From: Stropharia rugosoannulata | Taxonomy: Eukaryota > Basidiomycota > Agaricomycetes > Agaricales > Strophariaceae | Reading direction: 5' to 3' | NCBI GenBank assembly: GCA_028532985.1 | Contig: JANCIK010000009.1 | Coordinates: 248,001-312,000, forward strand | Length of the DNA stretch: 64,000 nt | Part shown: one piece after another, positions 22,140-33,357 of the stretch | How positions within the stretch are numbered: the first letter of the stretch is position 1 | Layout: each line of letters begins with the position of its first letter | The notes under the pieces: model-generated | Seen by the model: only the letters and a program-made list of their open reading frames with translations | Database searches by the model: none | What the model was told of the DNA's origin: nothing | Made by a program: the position numbers and the translations under genes

Positions 22140-23000
22140 CTAACGACATACCGTCAGATCGATTTGCTCAGCTGCAAGAGTAATTTGCGGAACCAATATA
22201 CCGCATAATATCTCAAGGTATTTGTTGATGCATGCGCCAGCAACTACGCACAGGTGCGCTACTGTTCGAACTGCCTGGAGATGACAAGTGATGGCTATTG
22301 TCGCTCGCTGAATGGCGCTACTGTCCAGATTGACAGTAAATATACTACGTAGATGGCGTGCCACAGCTGAGTGGTATGAGCGCTGCGCTATGCTGATGCG
22401 TCCGTCCGCAAGTTGCGCGCGTATAATAAATGATGAGTTACTGTCGCGTCGATCTGCTCAGCTGCAAGAGCTATCTGCGGATCCAATAGACTGCATAACG
22501 ACCTTGAGGTATGTGCTGGTGCGTGCGCCAGCAGTACGCTGACGGGCGCTACTGTCCGAATTCACTGCAGATATTATGCACTGCCTACCGTTGCATGCAT
22601 CCGTTAAGCTGGCGATGTAAACGATGTCTACTTATATGCGGATCCAAATGACTTACATGTGCCAGCAATCCGCGGACGGGCGCTACTGTCCGAATTCACT
22701 GCAGTTCCCATGCCACAGCTACTGTCCCCTACATCTGTTCAATGAGGATACGTTACGACTACTTACTTGATACATTTAGGGGACTAATAATATCAGTCCT
22801 GTGCCGACTCCCCCGTCCGTGAGCTGTACACGTACAACAAATGGGGAGCTACCGTCGTGTCGGTCTTCTCAGCTGCAAGAGTTGTCTGCGGATCCAACAG
22901 ACCGCATAAGGGTCTTAAGGTATGTGTGGATGCATGCACCGGCACTCCACTCAGTGGCACTACTGTCCGACCTCACTGCAGATGCCGTGTATTAATGGCT
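22140..23000. repeat. Degenerate tandem repeats downstream of 22.1 kb
   Basis: Three diverged units share TGCTCAGCTGCAAGAG (near 22167, 22455, 22866), then GCGGAWCCAAYA, a CAAGGTAT/TAAGGTAT word, a GCGCCAGC/CACCGGCA word and the block CTACTGTCCGAATTCACTGC (exact near 22549 and 22681). Unit offsets are about 290 and 410 bp. The array is upstream of both the KDZ gene (minus) and cassette B genes 1 and 2 (plus). Confidence 0.7.
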
Positions 23001-23984
23001 TCTGTCGCCTACGGGGGCCTACGTCCGTTCAGCTTGTATTTTGGGCGGATGTCATGCGTCCTGTACGGATGCCCCTGCCGATGGCCCACAATGTGGAAAG
23101 ACATTACTACAAGCAGCGAGCTACATGGGTAACGCACTGATATGGGTCAGATTGAATATTGCTGTCAGACTAGGGCAGTCCAGCGGCAATAATAACGTCA
23201 GGGGGATAGTATCTTGCGGACGCGTGTGTCAGTAGCAGGATGATGTGCTGTATGCAGACGCACGAATCAGTAGTTAGTGTTCCACCGCTACTGTGCAGGG
23301 ATCGCTTCAAATGTCACAGTGAGACTACAGGCACGTGCATCCGCTCATTTACGACATTCAGGCGCTGAGTATTTTTGCGGATGAGTCCAACTGGAAATGC
23401 AATTATGTATTTACTGATGCGTGCACCAGCATTTCGCAATACCTCTATACTGTTTGAATTCCCGGGTTTGAAGCCATTTGGCATGTGCAGACCCCTCCAT
23501 CCGCAGTACACACCGTGGACGAGAACTTGCAACATGAGTGGGTGATTACAGACCTATACAACGGTTAGTGACTAGCGGTCATTACTGTACAGACTGGCGT
23601 GCTTAATGGAGGGATATAATTTGCAGTCACTGACATCTGCTTAGCTAGAATACAGGACATACAGCGGAATACAGTATACAGATGTGTGTATCAGCACAGC
23701 CCTTGGTGTTACTACTGTACAGACTCTGGGGATAACATATATGATCACAAGATGCTGGAAGTGTCAGCTAATGAATAAGTAAGATTAACAGTCGTACGAT
23801 ACTGTATGGACCGTGACACATTATGTTGATAAGACGGTTAGCCTTAACAATCTCAAGGTGGGGTGTGTATTTCGCAAAGGCAGGGTGTATCAATGCTACA
23901 AAGCAGTGTGTATTAAATCAGCATGGCAGCCCTACCCTAGCCTATGAGTAGAGTGAGTAACCGGTTCCTTTTCCATATCTGTAA
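23001..23984. other. Non-coding, several TACTGTA words
   Basis: No gene is seen. The heptamer TACTGTA occurs around 23585, 23714 and 23800, linking this stretch to the dense array at 30.9-33.9 kb. Confidence 0.4.
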
Positions 23985-24103
23985 TCACTTACAGTCATTC
24001 TTTCTTTTACGGCTGTATTGGGACCACTGTTCATGCGATTGGCGAAGCTCGACCTGAAGACGGGCTTCCTCAGCAACAAGCTCAGCTTCCGTTTGCGCAG
24101 TAC
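23985..24103 (-). pseudogene. Cassette B gene 0 remnant
   Basis: This minus-strand segment encodes EEARLQVELRQSHEQWSQYS followed by RKRKNDC and a stop. It matches the WSQYSRKRKHN region of gene 0 in cassette A at the exon-1 end. The remainder of the gene is not recognisable, so it is a fragment or a diverged copy with different exons. Confidence 0.55.
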
Positions 24104-24567
24104 TTTTGGTATTGCTCAAGTGCATCATACTGTGGTGTCAAATTCACTGTGAGCCTTGACCATGCTACAGAAAGGGGGAAAATACTACAGACATCTCTGA
24201 AACTGTTTGAACTCGTCGAATGTACCAAGTCCAGGTGAAAGTACTGTATACGAAGAGCCCTAGCATCCAGAAGAGCCGACCGCAGTGTCCGTACATCGCG
24301 GCATGTGTAATCACAAACAGATAAGGACATACCCATGTGGACACCTGTTACACATCGAATGATTCGTGAATCTTGATATATCCATCCGACATAACATGTG
24401 GTTGACATACGGTGGATCTCAGATACGTGATACAGAGTCTTATGTCCTTGGAAATATATGGTATTTGAGTCCCCTTAAAGCTCTACCAGCTTTGCAGCGG
24501 AAGCAGCGTTGTCTGCTTTTTCCCCGCCCCTCTAACAGTTCCTGACCTTCCCAACACACTCATTCAA

Positions 24568-24864
24568 ATGGACGACATTTCCCGGTCTCCAGATATAGAA
24601 ATATCTGCAGGCCGCGCAATTTCCTATCCACACAGTATGGCTACCTAACTACCTACCGTTCACTGTTCTGATACTAACTCGACCCTTTTAGATGAAGACA
24701 ACTACTATGTTGTCCTTATTGGTCGTGCTAGTGCTGTTGCCATGAACATTCTCAATATTCGCAGATCTTGCTGCGCTAATTTCACTACATGTACGGCCGC
24801 TATTGCAGACTACACAACAGCATTAGGGGCAGGACAAGTAACCCAGGTAGATTATGTACACTAG
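24568..24864 (+). CDS. Cassette B gene 1, small Cys-containing protein
   Basis: The family is unknown. Exon 1 (24568-24634; MDDISRSPDIEISAG) and exon 2 (24692-24864) are joined by a 57-bp intron with GT-AG ends and a CTAAC branch-point-like word, giving 79 residues. The C-terminal part (RRSCCANF and ALGAGQVTQVDYVH) matches gene 1 of cassette A, which has an extra internal region absent here. It precedes gene 2 by 292 bp in the same orientation. Confidence 0.6.
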
Positions 24865-25156
24865 CGCTTCCTTGTATCCGTAGATAGTTTAGCAACCTAG
24901 TAATCCATGTTGTAGCCCATTGCGCGGGTATATATCACTGTTCAACAATCATAAGTCAACTATACTTGTACCTCTCTCTGACATTAGTGCTGAATCATAT
25001 CGTATGCCTAAGTTTCATTCTCTGGCTAGTTGTGAATCTATTTCGGTATTCTCAGTGGAAGCTCAGTAGTCACGAGGTATTGCTGCCTGAGGCCGACACA
25101 ATACTGCTACATCCCCTCTGTCTTTTGCGTCCCATCACAGTGGATTATCTCTTCTA

Positions 25157-26770
25157 ATGGGTAGACAGAAAACTTCTTTATCTAACTCACAGTCACATGA
25201 ATTAAAGCCAAAGTATCCCATTGGACCTGATGGCTTAAATCGCAACCAGCGATACTATCGGAAAAAGATGAAAAAAGAAAAGGATAGACAGGTCAGTAAG
25301 GCGCTCTCGGCTCTGTAACAGCGGAAAAGACAAAGTATCTAAGCTAATTTACCACAATTACAAATAGGACAGAGCTGCGGTATTGTTCAGCTTTTAGTAG
25401 AATGCGCAAATGAATGCTGACACTAATACAGTCGATGTTGCCTGGTAATCATGGCAGTGGCCATGAGACTGAATCTGTTACAGTGGTTTGTACTCATGTT
25501 ACGACTTACATATATATATTTTATAAATCTGATGTGTTTATTAGGACAATAGAGAAGACCGCACCCAATATAAACTGAAGCCTGTCTTCTTTGAGGACAA
25601 CTGGAATGACTCTCAGGTATTGAAGACACCCTCTCCAGCACCTAGACAGGTTATATCAAGTTACATGACATCCAACGAGCCAGAGCAGATGGATCCTCTC
25701 TACCACATGCAGCCCAGCCAGGATAATACTATTTGCACCGCAAATGGCACCTCTGTGCGAGTACCAAACCAGATTACTCGGCCTGGAGTGCCATTTATGC
25801 AACTACCTCCTTCACATATCTCTACGCACAATCACTCTAATGTTAGCATCTTGAGCGCCTCAGAAAATACATTCCCAGAAATGACTGGCGACAAGTTAAG
25901 CGTCGATTTGCCGCGGTCTTCCCAGCACCGTCAGCTGCAACACATCCAGTTAGAGTCTCCTTATCTAGTACCTCGTTCTCAGACTCAGACGCTTTCACAT
26001 TCGTTGGTGGCTTCACCAAGTGAATTCAATCACTCTCGTCATGTAACCGCTCCAAATTATGTCCTAAAACATGGGGACATTCAAGGTAAGTGATATCTTC
26101 TACAAGCCAAGTAACTTCCACATAACCACTATTACACAGTTAATCATCTTCCCCAAGATGTGCCCGGTCCTGGCCGCCGCATCGCCGAAGCAGTACAGTC
26201 AGGAGCTGCTCATGATGATCCACTTCCTAAGGTCATACCAAAAGCAGATAAGACAAGAAATGACCATTTACTCGGCCTTGTGCCCCGCGACGAATATGAC
26301 ATCTATAATAACTATTTGCATCTGCGGAGCTGTATTAGCGCATGGTCAAATACCATGGGTGGTATGGACAACTGGCCAGATACATTGGAGCAACGGTTTC
26401 AAACCGCAAAGTTGGAGGGTCTCGAATCCCTGCAGCATTTTCAGCATAAACTTTTCAACCTTGAGACTCAGGGACGACATAATATGGCTTCATTGACCCT
26501 TACCACGTACGGCTTGCCTAAACGCCCAGAAGCAGTTGCATATCTCTGGGGCCTACACCGCGATCTAGTTATAGTGGTAAGTAGGGGACTTACAATCCTA
26601 GAGCTTTGTGCATCTATAGTACAACGTTCTATGTTTACACTTGGAAATGGTGAGTGGATTGAACCCTTCAGAAGCAACTCATATCTCATAATTATTTGAC
26701 AGAAAGCAACGAGGCAGACGAGGACAATGTTGCAATGTACCTCATGTCTCCTAGTAGGCCTGAGGAATGA
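25157..26770 (+). CDS. Cassette B gene 2, intact, unknown function
   Basis: The family is unknown. Four exons (25157-25291, 25545-26085, 26140-26649, 26703-26770) join in phase to 417 residues. The basic N-terminal block is PKYPIGPDGLNRNQRYYR followed by a Lys/Glu run. The middle is Gln/Ser/Pro-rich and low in complexity. The conserved C-terminal domain (about residues 260-400) has the motifs MGGMDNWPDTLEQRFQTAK, ETQGRHNMASLTL and VVSRGLTILELCASIV. The tail is acidic. Intron positions match cassette A gene 2, and this copy lacks its in-frame TGA. The basic N-terminus plus a hydrophobic helical C-terminal domain fits a nucleic-acid-associated or regulatory protein, but that is inference. Confidence 0.75.
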
Positions 26771-26929
26771 AATACAACATGAAATTACATCTACATACAG
26801 CACCAGACCTGTTACTAATGGATACTTATGTCGAGACAATTGAAATTTCTGCTTGAGAACCGTTTTACAAAACTCAGAATCACCATAAGTAATCTTAGGG
26901 GATATAAATACGACTTTGCGACGCATCAA

Positions 26930-27075
26930 TGCGACGTTCAATGAGTCATTATGACTATAAGCTGTGAAAATGACATCACTTTAAGACACAGAAATTATGA
27001 TTTATGATGATCACTCTCTAATTCTGATGGACTATTATGACATTATGACGGGTCATTATGACTATAGCAAGCATT
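26930..27075. repeat. ATTATGAC-rich degenerate repeats
   Basis: The words TCATTATGACTATA, ATTATGAT and ATTATGACATTATGACGG recur several times. Together with the 32-bp array at 12981-13090, which also follows gene 2, it marks the same point of both cassettes. Confidence 0.55.
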
Positions 27076-27337
27076 ATTTCAGCATTATTACGTCTTCATA
27101 AAATATGCGGCAATCCAAAAACTTGTCCATGAGTGCAATAGCTAATATTTCTTCACGTCACAGTAGCACAATAATGACTATGAGATACCAACACATACTT
27201 AGGTCTATTTATTTTCTGTGCTCATATCACCCATACTTATGAAATCCCAGCCCTTCTTTCCTATGATGTTGTTCACCTCCTCCGTGCCGTGTTCCCTTGT
27301 ATGCGCATGGGGATCTCCCTGCAGTCGACGATGCAAG

Positions 27338-27475
27338 CACGCACGCATTGAAGCAAGCACGCATGCACACAAACACAAGCAGGCAGGTAGGCACACATGC
27401 ACGCACGCAAGCACGCACACACGCACACACGCACACACGCACGCATGCACGCACGCATGCACACGCATGTACCTA
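27338..27475. repeat. GCAC/ACGC microsatellite
   Basis: This is a run of imperfect ACGC, GCAC and ACAC tetramers. The open frames it creates in several registers on both strands are artefacts of the repeat. Confidence 0.9.
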
Positions 27476-27479
27476 TGGA

Positions 27480-28497
27480 CAAGGACAAGAATGGGTCATG
27501 AGAGGCCATGGAGTAACAGGGAATAACCCGTGCAGATAGGCAAGAAGACACATTCTATCTGGTATCTAAGTATGTACATACCATCACTCCTTGTTGATCG
27601 GACCTACACAGTGGCTACCCCATATGGTGCATGACTGCCCGATGGGACACACTGTATGTACATAATACATAATAAGCACAGATACAGTCACATACTGTAT
27701 GGTATATGCTGGAATGTTGTTCATGACCGATGGTGGTCCAGAAATCCCACCAGGCCAAGCTACCTCACAGGTGTGGAAGAGATCCTGGATACAACAAGCG
27801 GCTAGAATAAGTGTTATTACATCCTTGGGCCATCACTGTCAGTCTGTCACCAGCCATCACCTGGATCTCTGATCATCATGTGCCACACTTGTCTGAATGA
27901 ATACACACTGTGAAACATGCCGCTTATGCGTGTGAAGATGAAATATGTGTGTGCAATGACGCATAAGACAGCTTGGCTAGATTACATAGCTCGGTGTGTA
28001 GTTTAGATGCATGTAGTACACCAGTATCACCTAGAACTATGAGTTACATGATTTGTAGTATAATGATATGCTGCTGAATGTAACATGTAGACAGATTGGC
28101 TTACCGATTTCTGTAGCTAGCGTGCAGAATATTTATTCCAGATGGTCATGGCAGTGTTCTGCATCAGAATTAAACATGCCGTGTGCCCCGTAGGGCTGTA
28201 CATTATGATCAACTTTGTTTCAGAAGGCGGTGCAAGGTGGAGTGCTTTCAATAGAATTTCTGATTTACCCCGGTTCAAACAGGCTGGGAAGGCCTCATGT
28301 GTTCGGCAGAGCGTTTGCCAAGGATAGTCCGGAGAATGGGTGAAGCACTAGGGCATTTGCGGATATTGAACAAGAACAGCTGACATGAACATTTAGGAAT
28401 TCTTGGGACTCGACGATGGTAATTACGATGCTCTGCGGATGCAGGTCAAGATTTTAACTACATAGAATGAGACGTTCTACTAAGAAAAAAATAAGAA
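27480..28497. other. No gene recognised between genes 2 and 4 of cassette B
   Basis: Only short frames are present; nothing matches the viroplasmin-like fragment at the equivalent place in cassette A. Confidence 0.4.
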
Positions 28498-30037
28498 TCA
28501 TCTAAGGTGCTGGCTGTAGAGCATCTGTTGTTGCATTTGTTCAATCCTTTTCTCTGCATCAGCGAGCTGTTGTTGAAGATCTTCGTTCTGCTTTCTAGCT
28601 CTTTCGAGCTTTTCTTCCCTTTCAACAGCATCTTGACACCTCGCCTTCAAGAGATTCGTGATTTTCTGGTTGAAATCATTTACGTGGCTTTGAGACCAAT
28701 CAGGTGCTTCTTCAAGAAGGCGGGGGGAAGTGTAGTGAATCGTCGGATGCCTGGCAGAGATATGCTGCGCTCCAATAAAAAGCCAGCATGTTGTCGCAGC
28801 AGAAATATCCTCGGCCTGTAAGTATTGTTAAATGCTTAATTAGAGGACTACAGTAAATGTATCTTGATTAAAACTCGCCTTTTCAAGAAGAGAGTTCATC
28901 ATTTTGAGGAACTTGGTGCTGGCTATGCTGACATTCTCTATCGAGTCAGGCTTTTGGTGCCGTCTCACTACCTCTGTCATTAAGTAAATTAGTACCTACA
29001 GCCGTCATTTAGCTAAACTGGTACATACTGTGTATCCTTCCACCTCGCATTGCTCCCTGAACATGTCCGTAGATAGGATTATTCTCGTTGGCGCGGACTC
29101 GGTATGAGATGGATTCTTGGGACTGAACGTGAGTTCCAAAAGGCGACGATTCAGGAATACTCAGACTCGAGAGGTCCCTGCTTGGAGATGTCATTGGGGT
29201 TGGTAAATCTGTAGCCGTCGATTGAAATAAGTCATTGGTACTGTCAGGAGTGGATGTCGGCCCTATTCCGAAGTCAGTGAATATTGACTCTGTCACAGAT
29301 GAAGTATCTCGTACCAAAGGGCGAGCTGGTGCTCTCTCCCAACAAACGAGGATCAATGGATGCATTGTCTAAGCCAAACCTACGGGTGCGATGAGTAGGC
29401 GTTGAGAATTCTTGCGCGCTTGGTGGCCTTAATGGCAGTCCCGAACTAAAAATTGGAGGTTGTAGGTCATTTGGCGACAACATCCCATTAACAACAGGTG
29501 GCTGAGCAGGGGAGTAATCCTGTAACTCCTAACACAACAATCATAGTTAACAAAGAACTTCGTGAACGTAAATAAACTCACATTCAAGATAGATTGCTCC
29601 TGTAAGTATGTTTTACCCTTTCTCGAGTGTGTGCACTGCGAAAGCAATGGTCGACCTTCACATATTCTACACTGCCTGGGAGATCGGACTGCCTTACTTG
29701 CTGCATGCAGCTATAGAGACTAAGATCAAACTCACGTCGCTTGTCATGAATTACTTCCATACCTTCTGCGCACTTCGTCCAATATGTCCTGTCGCAGTTC
29801 GGGTCTAATATAAGCATAAGTAAATAAGTAATCTCTGACAGACATAATGATATCTTTATAACTAAAATACCTTACCTGGCGGCCCCTGGAGGGAGTGAGC
29901 GGAATGTCTGTCTGGATTTCATGTGCCTTCGTCTGCTTCTTTGCTCCGTGTAGTACACATTCAGCTCGAAGAGGCTTGTTTGGACACTTTTGACATCTCT
30001 GTGGAGCTCTTTTCCTGGCCTTAGACGGGCTAGCCAT
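28498..30037 (-). CDS. Cassette B gene 4, double CxxC zinc motif and coiled coil
   Basis: This is a second copy of cassette A gene 4. ATG 30037 opens an exon with APQRCQKCPNKPLRAECVLH. The next zinc-like module CRICEGRPLLSQCTHSRKGK lies at about 29610-29670. Ser/Pro-rich exons follow (VVNGMLSPNDLQPP near 29490), then ENNPIYGHVQGAMRGG near 29060, KFLKMMNSLLEK near 28900, and a last exon with CWLFIGAQHISARHPTIHY and a coiled coil ending in QMQQQMLYSQHL before TGA 28498. The intron between the last two exons starts with GC (28880 going down) instead of GT; the paralog has GT there. The gene is divergent from gene 3, with starts 312 bp apart, the opposite of the convergent arrangement in cassette A. 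A shared regulatory region is possible. Confidence 0.7.
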
Positions 30038-30348
30038 TCTATAGTCAGGAAGGAGAAGATATAGCCTAGTAAATGAAGTAGTCAGTTGCCACGTATATAA
30101 TGACGCCCAAGAGAAAAGGGAAAGCAAACATATCTCAACACCTTAGCCACACTATTATATATGTACTGTTGTAAGTTATAATGCAGTGTGTAGTAGTAGA
30201 TACAGTGTAGAACTTACTACAATTCCGTCCAGGACTCTTCTGTACTGGACCAGGTTTAGGTTTAGCATCGTACTAAAGTACTTTTAGCTGTGCAGGTGCT
30301 TTTGGAGAAAGAGTCCTCTAAATTTCTACCTTTCTCTTTGGAACAGTC

Positions 30349-30889
30349 ATGTCAAATACCGAGCACATCTCTCATGCGAACAACATTTGTGGAAGCCCTG
30401 ACTGCAGAAGTGAAATCTGCAACTTGTATCCAGCTGTGATACTGTATATCTTCTATGGAGTAAGTTAAAGTACACCCCATATCCAGTATGCTAATTTCTG
30501 TCTTTCAGGCCGGGAATGAACTACCGCTACATTGGTTTGGCCGGCTCTGTGATGGCAAATTTTGTCTCAACGACGATCCATACCTGTGCCATCTCATTCA
30601 ATTTGACACCCACGCCTTATCAGTATACTCCTGCTACGATGAGCCTTGTTGGGAGGAGTTCTCTCCTCGGACAGTGATCTATACCGACATAGAGAACCTA
30701 GACATTCCATTTGTTCTACGCTGGTCTACTCTTCAAGATAGTGAATGTTGGGGCATTAATCACCTCATACAGCAGATTCACAAACATATTGACTCGCACC
30801 CTATTCCGGATTGCTACTTGGATCCCGATGAGACGACGCAGGATGATAGCTCAGATGACCAAGAGGAGGATACAGAGAAAACAGATTAA
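30349..30889 (+). CDS. Cassette B gene 3, Cys-rich acidic-tail protein
   Basis: Exon 1 (30349-30459) encodes MSNTEHISH and ICGSPDCRSEIC (C-x4-C-x4-C). After a 49-bp intron, exon 2 (30509-30889) completes 163 residues. It matches cassette A gene 3 along its length: ELPLHWFGRLCDGKFC, VLRWSTLQDSECWGINHLIQ, PIPDCYL and an acidic tail. The intron has the same position and phase. The function is unknown; a small zinc-binding or protein-interaction module is inferred. Confidence 0.75.
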
Positions 30890-31725
30890 GTAATATTGTA
30901 CAGTCTGACTACGCTGTACTGTAGCTAGCCAGATTCAATGTTACTACTACACATTGTTATAGTAGCAATTACACTGTAGTATGCTACTTATGGCCGATGT
31001 TTTATAGTGCTCAATATCAGTTATTATTGCAGTACACTAAAATTAACTATCCTTGATGCACAAATTTTATGCCGTGTGTTCCAGGCTCCAACCTGGTAAA
31101 CGAAAATACTTATATTTTGTGGCTATAGACACTAGTATATTTACTAGCTAATCGGCCTTGAGGAATATTATTCTCGGCCGTCTCGGCCCCCGGCCTTTAT
31201 TGAGGGGGGTTCGCTGGAGCCGTATGATGCAGCTACAGTGTAGCACGACCTAATTAGGCTTGTGCTTGAGAGAACGAGCGAATTCTCTGGAGTCAACTGA
31301 TACGACTACATTGGGACCGTTCGCTCGTACGTCTTGTACGGTCCAGTGTAGCTACGGTATGTGGACCGGGACCCCTCGTCACCGCACATGAGCTGCCCAC
31401 GCAAATGCTCGCCACGTGCCGCAAGGTTTGTGTGCCAGCCCAGCGGGCGGGTCTGCGCTTATGTTCGCATGTCCCACACAGTACTGTTTACATTATGTGA
31501 AATTACTACTGTAGAACATACCTAACCGTGTACAATTCAATTTATTCCCCACAGTATTGCAGAGGAGCAATCGTCTGGTTACTGTATGAAGTCCCACGGG
31601 TTACTGTATCATGTCCCACGAGTGACGGTGTTAAATCCCACGGGTCTGTGATTACTGTATTATGTCCCACAGGGTCTGTGTATGCATGTCCCGCACAGTA
31701 CTGTACACATTACGTGAAGTAGGAT

Positions 31726-32045
31726 GGGAATGACTCACGAGACCTGCTGTACAGGCCGCAACTGTGAACTGTGTACTGTAGAGGTGACATGAGAAGTCTA
31801 CTGTACTACCAACCAAACTGTGTACAGTACCTTCTCTCGAGGGCATCCGGTCGCGATTGTTTCGGTATGTGCGTGTGCAGGCAACTTACCTATGACCCTT
31901 CACTTCCATAGGGGGTCATTCTTCCCAGCATGGGCAGTTCCCAGCGTCGATACACAAGCCTGAAGCATGTTTGTTGTCCCCGCCTTCCGGAGTATTTCCC
32001 ATGGTCTAGCCCATTGCATGATACATGGTCAATAAAATTTTCGAC
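31726..32045. repeat. Direct repeat copy 1, about 320 bp
   Basis: It matches 33358-33672 at an offset near 1,632 bp. Shared words include CTGTACAGGCCGCAACTGTG, TACCTTCTCTCGAGGGCATC, CGGTCGCGATTGTTTCGG and CCCAGCGTCGATACACAAGC. Confidence 0.88.
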
Positions 32046-33357
32046 AGGCTATGCTATGCACCACTCTGTACTCTAAACAGGACCTGGTTGATTTTACTGT
32101 ATAAATTACATGCTGTGGTTACTGTAGTGAGATTCAAGACCAGAGGCGGTAATGGTGACTTAGTTCACGGGGTCTTGGCGCATAGTGAAGGTACCGTAAC
32201 CATAGTCCACGGGATGTGCAGTACAGTAGCGTACAGCTCACACTAGTACAGTAAATAGGAGATGACATGCCTAGTGTAGTGAGTTATGCAGGGCGTTACT
32301 GTACCTCACGCTCACTTCAGCACGGATGAAGGGTATCAACTCGGACCCACGTATCCAACCATCATACGCACTGCGCGCGCAGGTGGTGTGTGAATGCTAA
32401 ACAGAATTGTGGTGCACACATGCAGTAGTAGCTGAGTATCTCGGTGTTGTCTAATATTTAACATAGGCAAGCCTGGAATGCTTGCTCGCTCAGTGTGGGC
32501 TATCATGGTCCATTTGCCTGATTTTCAGTAATACATACTTCAGACTGGCCTTTTAGTTTGAATGTGTGTAGTAGTGATTCTCGACATGACTAGGCGCTCC
32601 TCAAGCGGTGACAATGTACTGCTGAAGGTACATGAAATGACTACTGTACTGAATGATACCCTAGCCACTGTTGCTCATGATCCCCCAATGAACGTCCTGC
32701 GACCCGACATGTTAAGTCTCAGTGTACTGTAGAGAAGCGATAAATTATCTACTGTAGTAAGTGACGTCCAGTGTGTCTACGGTGGCTATGACTCAAGAGT
32801 TTATGTGGACTATGTACAGTAGAGGTGACATGGTAAGCGTACCTGGTACCCGCATTGGTGTGTACAGTAGCGACTCTGATGCGCATACACCGGTGACTGA
32901 GGTTTGTTCCCTGTAACACCCACCAACAACCAAACCCCGAACTAATGGCCCCCTGGATACATCCCAACATCATCACTGCGCTCCCTCATTCCAAAGATAG
33001 GGCATAGGAATACCCCTCCGCATTACCCTGCGTAGTAGAGGGGACCACGCATACAACGTTATTCAGCTCCGATTGGTCCCACCTGGTTTAATTTAACACA
33101 TGTATACTAGCGCATATTGCCGGAAAGACGTGCAGGTGCAGTACAATCATATGCATCACTATACTATAGATGAGTGGCTGCTAAAGTAGGTTGCATACTT
33201 ATCCGGGGTTTCAGTACAGTATATATTCATAACACCGACGTACTGTGGTGCGCACATGAGGTCCCTACTGTATTAAATTAAACATAGTCCCGCTTATGTA
33301 CTGTAGATGAGACAAGTCATCTGTACTGTAGTAAGCAACGTTCAGCCTTTGTACGGA

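Noticed and set aside
27205..27551. Overlapping Cys/His/Ala-rich and Thr/His-rich open frames of 75-100 codons on both strands
   Set aside because: They are translations of a GCAC/ACGC microsatellite in different registers; no start context, domain or intron structure.
9440..30889. TET/JBP dioxygenase or other known KDZ-associated passenger among the cassette genes
   Set aside because: KDZ elements in fungi are known to travel with TET/JBP genes, but none of genes 0-4 shows the HxD...H iron-binding pattern or other dioxygenase features.
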